From the NCBI GenBank assembly GCA_003519485.1, contig DOWQ01000413.1, forward strand, positions 2,103 to 12,315: 10,213 nt of DNA, given 5' to 3'. The notes under the pieces were generated by a model. It was not told the DNA's origin, searched no databases, and saw only the letters and a list, made by a program, of their open reading frames with translations. Position numbers and translations under genes: made by a program. This DNA comes from Streptomyces sp. (GTDB lineage: Bacteria; Actinomycetota; Actinomycetes; Streptomycetales; Streptomycetaceae). Positions 5,906 through 10,213 of this stretch are shown in pieces. Positions within the stretch are counted from its first letter, which is position 1; each line of letters starts with the position of its first letter.

Positions 5906-6274
5906 GTGATCCAGCAGGAGTCGCGACTGCGTGTCGCCGACAACACTGGTGCGAAGGAAATCCTTTGCATCCGTGTTCTCGGTGGTTCCGGTCGCCGCTA
6001 CGCGGGCATCGGCGACGTCATTGTCGCCACCGTGAAGGACGCGATCCCCGGCGGCAACGTGAAGAAGGGTGACGTCATCAAGGCGGTCATCGTTCGCACG
6101 GTGAAGGAGCGCCGCCGCGCCGACGGCTCGTACATCCGCTTCGACGAGAACGCGGCCGTCATCCTCAAGAACGACGGTGACCCCCGCGGTACCCGCATCT
6201 TCGGCCCGGTGGGCCGGGAGCTGCGCGAGAAGAAGTTCATGAAGATCATCTCGCTCGCTCCGGAGGTGCTGTAA
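5906..6274 (+). CDS. rplN: 50S ribosomal protein L14
   Basis: L14 sits on the 50S interface, forms inter-subunit bridges and is the binding site of the silencing factor RsfS in other bacteria. The start is GTG at 5906, preceded by AGGAG at 5895-5899. It yields MIQQESRLRVADNTGAKEIL and exactly the family's usual 122 residues. The signature region runs about 55-87 (GDVIKAVIVRTVKERRR, then RFDENAAVIL). An upstream in-frame ATG at 5729 lies inside rpsQ and was rejected. This is the first gene of the spc group. The next gene, rplX, begins after 3 nt. Confidence 0.98.
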   Translation: MIQQESRLRVADNTGAKEILCIRVLGGSGRRYAGIGDVIVATVKDAIPGGNVKKGDVIKAVIVRTVKERRRADGSYIRFDENAAVILKNDGDPRGTRIFGPVGRELREKKFMKIISLAPEVL

Positions 6275-6277
6275 CCG

Positions 6278-6601
6278 ATGAAGATCAAGAAGGGCGACCT
6301 GGTCCAGGTCATCACCGGCAAGGACAGGGGAAAGCAGGGCAAGGTCATTGTGGCCTACCCCACTGAGAACCGTGTCCTGGTCGAGGGTGTCAACCGGGTC
6401 AAGAAGCACACCAAGGCCGGCCAGTCCGCCCGTGGTTCGAAGACCGGTGGCATCGTCACGACCGAGGCCCCGATCCACGTGAGCAATGTTCAGCTCGTTG
6501 TGGAGAAGGACGGCAAGAAGGTCGTTACGCGTGTCGGTTACCGCTTCGACGACGAAGGCAGCAAGATCCGCGTTGCCAAGCGGACCGGTGAGGACATCTG
6601 A
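6278..6601 (+). CDS. rplX: 50S ribosomal protein L24
   Basis: L24 is one of the first proteins to bind 23S rRNA and helps start 50S assembly. The 107-residue product has the KOW motif at about residues 4-30 (KKGDLVQVITGKDRGKQGKV), then the conserved EGVNRVKKHTKAGQ segment. Length is normal. GGAGGTG (6262-6268) at the end of rplN can serve as Shine-Dalgarno. Its TGA shares one base with the rplE ATG. Confidence 0.97.
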   Translation: MKIKKGDLVQVITGKDRGKQGKVIVAYPTENRVLVEGVNRVKKHTKAGQSARGSKTGGIVTTEAPIHVSNVQLVVEKDGKKVVTRVGYRFDDEGSKIRVAKRTGEDI

Positions 6602-7173
6602 TGACTGCCACCACAGGTACCGCCGCGGCCAACCCGCGGCTCAAGCAGCGCTACCGCGAGGAGATCGCGGGCAAGCTGCGTGAAGAGTTCTCCTACGAGA
6701 ACGTCATGCAGATCCCCGGTCTCGTCAAGATCGTGGTCAACATGGGTGTGGGCGACGCCGCCCGCGACTCCAAGCTGATCGACGGCGCCATCCGCGACCT
6801 CACCACGATCACCGGCCAGAAGCCGTCGGTCACCAAGGCCCGGAAGTCCATCGCGCAGTTCAAGCTGCGCGAGGGCCAGCCGATCGGCGCCCACGTCACT
6901 CTCCGCGGTGACCGCATGTGGGAGTTCCTGGACCGCGTGCTGTCGCTCGCGCTGCCGCGCATCCGCGACTTCCGCGGCCTGTCGCCGAAGCAGTTCGACG
7001 GCCGGGGCAACTACACCTTCGGTCTCACGGAGCAGGTCATGTTCCACGAGATCGACCAGGACAAGATCGACCGGGTCCGGGGCATGGACATCACCGTGGT
7101 GACCACGGCGACCAACGACGACGAGGGCCGTGCCCTGCTGCGTCACCTCGGCTTCCCGTTCAAGGAGAACTGA
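6601..7173 (+). CDS. rplE: 50S ribosomal protein L5
   Basis: L5 binds 5S rRNA with L18 and L25-type proteins in the central protuberance and contacts the P-site tRNA. The 190-residue product has a variable Thr/Ala-rich start, then PRLKQRYREEI (12-22), the signature region near 38-60 (IPGLVKIVVNMGVGDAARDS), the TGQKPSVTKARKSIAQFKLR stretch at 71-90 and GRGNYTFGLTEQ at 134-145. The ATG overlaps the rplX stop by one base. The start at 6601 fits the overlap; a slightly shorter form cannot be ruled out. AAGGAG at its 3' end serves rpsN. Confidence 0.97.
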   Translation: MTATTGTAAANPRLKQRYREEIAGKLREEFSYENVMQIPGLVKIVVNMGVGDAARDSKLIDGAIRDLTTITGQKPSVTKARKSIAQFKLREGQPIGAHVTLRGDRMWEFLDRVLSLALPRIRDFRGLSPKQFDGRGNYTFGLTEQVMFHEIDQDKIDRVRGMDITVVTTATNDDEGRALLRHLGFPFKEN

Positions 7174-7175
7174 CC

Positions 7176-7361
7176 GTGGCGAAGAAGGCTCTGATCGCTA
7201 AGGCCGCCCGCAAGCCGAAGTTCGGCGTCCGCGGGTACACCCGCTGCCAGCGCTGCGGCCGGCCGCACTCCGTCTACCGCAAGTTCGGCCTCTGCCGCGT
7301 GTGCCTTCGTGAGATGGCGCACCGTGGCGAGCTGCCGGGCGTGACCAAGAGCTCCTGGTAA
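7176..7361 (+). CDS. rpsN: 30S ribosomal protein S14, zinc-ribbon type
   Basis: S14 belongs to the 30S head near S19 and S10. This 61-residue form has four cysteines in two CxxC pairs (C24/C27 and C40/C43), so it is the short zinc-binding type (also called rpsZ), not the longer cysteine-free paralogue. Streptomyces species often carry a cysteine-free copy elsewhere that replaces it under zinc starvation through Zur control; that copy is not in this window. The start is GTG at 7176, 8 nt after AAGGAG. The stop TAA lies at the foot of a small hairpin (7361-7374), followed by an unusually long gap. Confidence 0.97.
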   Translation: MAKKALIAKAARKPKFGVRGYTRCQRCGRPHSVYRKFGLCRVCLREMAHRGELPGVTKSSW

Positions 7362-7418
7362 TCCCGCAAGGGATCAACCAGGGCTCTCGGTAAGCACTTG
7401 GCCGGCGAAAGCCCGGCC
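7361..7418 (+). promoter_or_regulatory. Stem-loops after rpsN
   Basis: ATCCC (7361-7365) pairs with GGGAT (7370-7374) around a GCAA tetraloop, overlapping the last base of the rpsN stop. Further on GGCCGG (7400-7405) pairs with CCGGCC (7413-7418), with an extra C-G pair closing a GAAA tetraloop and one bulged C. Both loops are of the stable GNRA type. No T-run follows. They may weaken read-through from the upstream genes or stabilise a 3' end; this is inference. Confidence 0.5.
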
Positions 7419-7445
7419 CGACCACTCGCGCGGTTCGCGTAGAGT
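7418..7445 (+). promoter_or_regulatory. Candidate internal promoter before rpsH
   Basis: TAGAGT at 7440-7445 fits the Streptomyces -10 pattern TANNNT, and CCGACC at 7418-7423 shares the central GAC of TTGACN at a 16-nt spacing. The -10 box lies in an inverted repeat (CCACTC 7422-7427 with GAGTGG 7442-7447). A promoter here would drive rpsH to rplO separately from the upstream genes. The long 220-nt gap supports it, but the -35 match is weak. Confidence 0.35.
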
Positions 7446-7453
7446 GGCAGGGT

Positions 7454-7537
7454 TGGGCGCTCGCCGCCCATGACCGTCTTACTACGCCGTAGGTCCCCGC
7501 GCCGCACCCGTCCCGAACGCAAGTCTCGGGGAGAGGG
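7454..7537 (+). promoter_or_regulatory. Leader region upstream of rpsH
   Basis: This part of the rpsN-rpsH gap holds TGGGCG (7454-7459) paired with CGCCCA (7465-7470), CTAC (7482-7485) with GTAG (7489-7492) around GCC, and CCCGA (7512-7516) with TCGGG (7526-7530). The last stem ends at the G-rich Shine-Dalgarno-like run GGGGAGAGGG (7528-7537) before a short upstream ORF. No other gene is visible. Together these suggest a structured leader for the rpsH transcript, possibly an autoregulatory site; S8 is the spc-operon repressor in E. coli. Confidence 0.4.
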
Positions 7538-7585
7538 ATGGCGCATATAGGAAACCCCGGCGAGAGAGGCCGAAGGCCATCATGA
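7538..7585 (+). CDS. Possible 15-codon upstream ORF overlapping rpsH
   Basis: An ATG at 7538 opens a frame encoding MAHIGNPGERGRRPS and stops with TGA at 7583-7585. The stop overlaps the rpsH ATG in the four-base ATGA arrangement typical of translational coupling. It is preceded by GGGGAGAGGG, although GGAG is only 4 nt from the ATG. It matches no family I recognise and may be a leader peptide or coupling ORF rather than a functional protein. It could also be chance: short ORFs are common and the rpsH start has its own GAAGG. Confidence 0.35.
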   Translation: MAHIGNPGERGRRPS

Positions 7586-7980
7586 CCATGACCGATCCGA
7601 TCGCAGACATGTTGACCCGTCTGCGAAACGCTAACTCGGCTTACCACGACTCCGTCGTGATGCCGCACAGCAAGATCAAGTCGCACATCGCGGAGATCCT
7701 CCAGCAGGAGGGCTTCATCACCGGCTGGAAGACCGAGGACGCCGAAGTCGGCAAGAGCCTCGTTCTCGAGCTGAAGTTCGGCCCGAACCGCGAGCGTTCG
7801 ATCGCTGGCATCAAGCGGATTTCGAAGCCGGGCCTGCGGGTCTACGCAAAGTCCACCAATCTGCCGAAGGTGCTCGGCGGCCTGGGCGTGGCGATCATCT
7901 CCACGTCCCACGGGCTGCTCACCGGCCAGCAGGCTCAGAAGAAGGGCGTGGGTGGGGAAGTCCTCGCCTACGTCTGGTAG
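7582..7980 (+). CDS. rpsH: 30S ribosomal protein S8
   Basis: S8 binds the central domain of 16S rRNA and organises the 30S platform; in E. coli it also represses the spc operon by binding its mRNA. The 132-residue product begins MTMTDPIADMLTRLRNAN and carries the S8 signature near residues 101-119 (LGVAIISTSHGLLTGQQAQ). ATG at 7588, two codons in, is an alternative start (MTDPIADML). GAAGG (7572-7576) lies 5 nt before the first ATG and is inside a small GGCC-GAA-GGCC hairpin (7568-7578). A 220-nt gap precedes it, so it may head its own transcript. Confidence 0.97.
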   Translation: MTMTDPIADMLTRLRNANSAYHDSVVMPHSKIKSHIAEILQQEGFITGWKTEDAEVGKSLVLELKFGPNRERSIAGIKRISKPGLRVYAKSTNLPKVLGGLGVAIISTSHGLLTGQQAQKKGVGGEVLAYVW

Positions 7981-7999
7981 TCGGGAAGGAGGAACTGCA

Positions 8000-8539
8000 A
8001 TGTCGCGTATCGGCAAGCTCCCCATCTCGGTTCCCACCGGCGTGGACGTCACCATCGATGGCCGTACGGTCGCCGTGAAGGGCCCCAAGGGTTCCCTCTC
8101 GCACACCGTCGCAGCGCCCATCGAAATCGCCAAGGACGAGGACGGCGCGCTCAGCGTCACCCGCCCGAACGACGAGCGTCAGAACAAGGCCCTGCACGGC
8201 CTGTCCCGCACGCTGGTGGCGAACATGATCACCGGGGTGACCCAGGGGTACAGCAAGGCGCTCGAGATCAGCGGAGTCGGCTACCGCGTCCAGGCGAAGG
8301 GCTCCAATCTGGAGTTCGCGCTCGGATACAGCCACCCGATTCTCGTCGAGGCGCCCGAAGGCATCAGCTTCAAGGTCGAATCTCCGACCAAGCTGAGCGT
8401 CGAGGGCATCGACAAGCAGAAGGTCGGCGAGGTTGCGGCGAACATCCGCAAGCTGCGGAAGCCGGATCCGTACAAGGCCAAGGGCGTGAAGTACGCCGGT
8501 GAAGTCATCCGCCGCAAGGTCGGAAAGGCGGGTAAGTAG
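8000..8539 (+). CDS. rplF: 50S ribosomal protein L6
   Basis: L6 is near the base of the L7/L12 stalk and the factor-binding site. The ATG at 8000 has a strong Shine-Dalgarno (AAGGAGG, 7986-7992) and gives MSRIGKLPISVPTGVDV and the family's usual 179 residues. Two related domains are expected. The second ends with the signature PDPYKAKGVKY at 155-165 and a basic tail. A longer in-frame reading from an upstream start at 7952 would overlap rpsH and was rejected. rplR follows after 2 nt. Confidence 0.98.
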   Translation: MSRIGKLPISVPTGVDVTIDGRTVAVKGPKGSLSHTVAAPIEIAKDEDGALSVTRPNDERQNKALHGLSRTLVANMITGVTQGYSKALEISGVGYRVQAKGSNLEFALGYSHPILVEAPEGISFKVESPTKLSVEGIDKQKVGEVAANIRKLRKPDPYKAKGVKYAGEVIRRKVGKAGK

Positions 8540-8541
8540 CC

Positions 8542-8925
8542 ATGGCATTCGGTGTGAAGATCGCTAAGGGCGACGCGCGCAAGCGTGCGGCCATCAAGCG
8601 GCGCCACATTCGCGTCCGGAAGCGTATTTCGGGCACGTCGGAGCGCCCCCGCCTCGTGGTGACGCGTTCCAACCGTCACATGGTTGCTCAGGTGATCGAC
8701 GACCTCGCGGGCCACACGCTGGCCAGCGCGTCGACCCTGGACGCTTCCATCCGCGGTGACGAGGCCGACAAGAGCGCCCAGGCCCAGAAGGTCGGCGCCC
8801 TGGTTGCCGAGCGGGCCAAGGCCGCGGGCATCGAGGCCGTCGTGTTCGACCGCGGTGGCAACCAGTACGCCGGGCGCATCGCCGCTCTGGCCGACGCCGC
8901 CCGCGAAGCCGGCCTGAAGTTCTGA
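8542..8925 (+). CDS. rplR: 50S ribosomal protein L18
   Basis: L18 binds 5S rRNA and with L5 anchors it in the central protuberance. The 127-residue product has a strongly basic N-terminus (KGDARKRAAIKRRHIRVRKR, about 9-28), then RPRLVVTRSNRHMVAQVIDD, and the conserved C-terminal part AVVFDRGGNQYAGRIAALAD (about 99-118) ending in GLKF. Length is slightly above the E. coli protein and normal for the phylum. The start lies 2 nt after the rplF stop, suggesting coupling. Confidence 0.97.
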   Translation: MAFGVKIAKGDARKRAAIKRRHIRVRKRISGTSERPRLVVTRSNRHMVAQVIDDLAGHTLASASTLDASIRGDEADKSAQAQKVGALVAERAKAAGIEAVVFDRGGNQYAGRIAALADAAREAGLKF

Positions 8926-8968
8926 GCCGGTTCCGTAGGTAGCGGACGTAAAGAGAGAGGTAAATCCA

Positions 8969-9571
8969 ATGGCTGGACCCCAGCGCCGCGGAAGCGGTGC
9001 CGGTGGCGGCGAGCGGCGGGACCGGAAGGGTCGCGACGGTGGCGGAGCCGCCGAAAAGACGGCGTACGTTGAGCGCGTCGTCGCGATCAACCGAGTCGCC
9101 AAGGTCGTGAAGGGTGGTCGTCGCTTCAGCTTCACCGCGTTGGTCGTGGTGGGCGACGGTGACGGCACCGTAGGTGTCGGTTACGGCAAGGCCAAGGAAG
9201 TTCCGGCCGCCATCGCCAAGGGTGTCGAGGAGGCCAAGAAGAGCTTCTTCAAGGTCCCCCGCATCCAGGGCACCATCCCCCACCCGATCCAGGGCGAGAA
9301 GGCCGCGGGCGTTGTCCTGCTCAAGCCTGCTTCCCCCGGTACCGGTGTGATCGCGGGTGGCCCGGTGCGCGCCGTTCTGGAGTGCGCCGGCATTCACGAC
9401 GTGCTCAGCAAGTCGCTCGGTTCGTCGAACCCGATCAACATCGTGCACGCCACGGTGACCGCGCTTCGTGGCCTTCAGCGCCCCGAGGAGATCGCGGCCC
9501 GCCGTGGCCTGCCGCTCGAGGACGTCGCTCCCGCCGCTCTGCTGCGGGCGCGTGCCGGGGCAGGTGCGTAA
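8969..9571 (+). CDS. rpsE: 30S ribosomal protein S5
   Basis: S5 lies at the mRNA entry side of the 30S body and influences decoding accuracy; spectinomycin-resistance changes map to one of its loops. The 200-residue product has a Gly/Arg-rich head (residues 1-28) not found in E. coli S5, then the double-stranded-RNA-binding-like domain with the loop VVKGGRRFSFTAL at 46-58, which looks wild type. The C-terminal domain contains ASPGTGVIAGGPVRAVLE (121-138) and GSSNPINIVHAT. GAGAGAGG (8953-8960) gives the Shine-Dalgarno. The TAA overlaps the rpmD ATG by one base. Confidence 0.98.
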   Translation: MAGPQRRGSGAGGGERRDRKGRDGGGAAEKTAYVERVVAINRVAKVVKGGRRFSFTALVVVGDGDGTVGVGYGKAKEVPAAIAKGVEEAKKSFFKVPRIQGTIPHPIQGEKAAGVVLLKPASPGTGVIAGGPVRAVLECAGIHDVLSKSLGSSNPINIVHATVTALRGLQRPEEIAARRGLPLEDVAPAALLRARAGAGA

Positions 9572-9753
9572 TGGCCCGTCTCAGGATCACGCAGACGAAG
9601 TCGTTCATCGGCAGCAAGCAGAACCACCGCGACACCCTGCGTTCGCTCGGGCTCAAGCGCCTGAACGACGTGGTTGTCAAGGAGGACCGTCCCGAGTTCC
9701 GCGGCATGGCCAACACCGTGCGGCACCTCGTAACGGTTGAGGAGGTCGACTGA
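9571..9753 (+). CDS. rpmD: 50S ribosomal protein L30
   Basis: L30 is a small 50S surface protein with a ferredoxin-like fold. The 60-residue product starts MARLRITQTKSFIGSKQNHR and has the conserved TLRSLGLKRLNDVVV segment (22-36) and the NTVRHLVTVEEVD ending. Length is standard. The ATG shares its A with the rpsE stop (TAATG). The GAGGAGG near its end (9739-9745) serves rplO. L30 is absent from some bacterial groups, so its presence here is informative but not unusual. Confidence 0.97.
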   Translation: MARLRITQTKSFIGSKQNHRDTLRSLGLKRLNDVVVKEDRPEFRGMANTVRHLVTVEEVD

Positions 9754-9754
9754 C

Positions 9755-10210
9755 ATGGCGGAGCAGAACCCGCTGAAGGTCCACAACCTCCGGCCCGCCC
9801 CGGGCGCCAAGACCGCCAAGACCCGTGTGGGCCGTGGCGAGGCGTCCAAGGGTAAGACCGCTGGTCGTGGCACCAAGGGCACGAAGGCCCGCTACCAGGT
9901 ACCGCTTGGCTTCGAGGGCGGGCAGATGCCCCTCCACATGCGGCTGCCGAAGCTGAGGGGTTTCAAGAACCCCTTCCGCACCGAGTTCCAGGTCGTGAAC
10001 CTGGACAAGCTGGCCGCGCTCTACCCGCAGGGTGGCGAGGTCACTGTGGCCGATCTGGTCGACAAGGGTGCGGTTCGCAAGAACCAGCTCGTGAAGGTGC
10101 TCGGCACCGGTGAGCTGTCCGTGGCGCTGCAGGTGACGGTCGACGCCGTCTCCGGCTCCGCCAAGGAGAAGATCACCGCCGCGGGCGGCACGGTCACCGA
10201 GCTCATCTGA
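9755..10210 (+). CDS. rplO: 50S ribosomal protein L15
   Basis: L15 is a late-assembly 50S protein with a long unstructured N-terminal arm that penetrates the rRNA. The 151-residue product begins MAEQNPLKVHNLRPAPGAK. It shows the basic glycine-rich arm (VGRGEASKGKTAGRGTKGTK, about 25-44), FEGGQMPLHMRLPKLRGF (53-70) and the C-terminal signature region from about 112. ATG at 9755 follows GAGGAGG. A TTG at 9737 in the same frame lies inside rpmD and was rejected. The gene is complete and stops 3 nt before the window ends; secY would be the expected next gene. Confidence 0.98.
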   Translation: MAEQNPLKVHNLRPAPGAKTAKTRVGRGEASKGKTAGRGTKGTKARYQVPLGFEGGQMPLHMRLPKLRGFKNPFRTEFQVVNLDKLAALYPQGGEVTVADLVDKGAVRKNQLVKVLGTGELSVALQVTVDAVSGSAKEKITAAGGTVTELI

Positions 10211-10213
10211 GCA

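Noticed and set aside
7470..7495. Second promoter with ATGACC (7470-7475) and TAGGTC (7490-7495)
   Set aside because: The spacer is only 14 nt and the -10 lacks the final T.
7198..8160. 320-codon minus-strand frame covering rpsN, the gap and rpsH
   Set aside because: Apart from the 220-nt gap it lies opposite conserved genes, and no motif is recognisable in the part that falls in the gap.
8926..8968. Small inverted repeat in the rplR-rpsE spacer (TCCG 8932-8935 with CGGA 8943-8946)
   Set aside because: A 4-bp stem with a 7-nt loop is expected by chance in GC-rich DNA.

Overview
This window is a continuous, entirely plus-strand block of 21 ribosomal-protein genes. It carries the S10 operon and most of the spc operon of a high-G+C actinobacterium, most likely Streptomyces or a close relative (Kitasatospora, Streptacidiphilus). 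The inference rests on several things: very strong G/C preference at third codon positions, gene order rpsJ-rplC-rplD-rplW-rplB-rpsS-rplV-rpsC-rplP-rpmC-rpsQ-rplN-rplX-rplE-rpsN-rpsH-rplF-rplR-rpsE-rpmD-rplO, a zinc-ribbon S14, an S3 with a long Arg/Gly/Ala/Pro-rich tail and an S5 with a Gly/Arg-rich head. All genes look intact and of normal family length. I see no insertion sequences, phage genes, tRNAs, rRNAs or CRISPR arrays.

Layout: positions 1-447 are non-coding. They hold palindromes at the far left, a possible promoter near 86-116, and a long leader with a series of short perfect inverted repeats before rpsJ (448). The S10 cluster runs from rpsJ to rpsQ (448-5808). A 97-nt gap with strong hairpins (5809-5905) lies where many bacteria divide S10 from spc. 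The first part of spc is rplN-rplX-rplE-rpsN (5906-7361). A 220-nt gap (7362-7581) follows, with several hairpins, a candidate promoter and a 15-codon upstream ORF that overlaps the rpsH start. The second part of spc is rpsH-rplF-rplR-rpsE-rpmD-rplO (7582-10210). The window stops 3 nt after rplO, where secY would be expected next.

All products are structural components of the 30S (S10, S19, S3, S17, S14, S8, S5) or 50S (L3, L4, L23, L2, L22, L16, L29, L14, L24, L5, L6, L18, L30, L15) subunit. Gene junctions are mostly tight: six neighbouring pairs overlap by one base (TGATG/TAATG type), suggesting translational coupling. The exceptions stand out. Gaps of 39 nt (rplW-rplB), 97 nt (rpsQ-rplN) and 220 nt (rpsN-rpsH) each contain a good inverted repeat and are the best places to look for regulation.

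No novel multi-gene system is visible. The coding content is ordinary housekeeping, and the points worth a second look are non-coding: the rpsJ leader, the palindrome that covers the rplB ribosome-binding site, and the rpsH upstream ORF.
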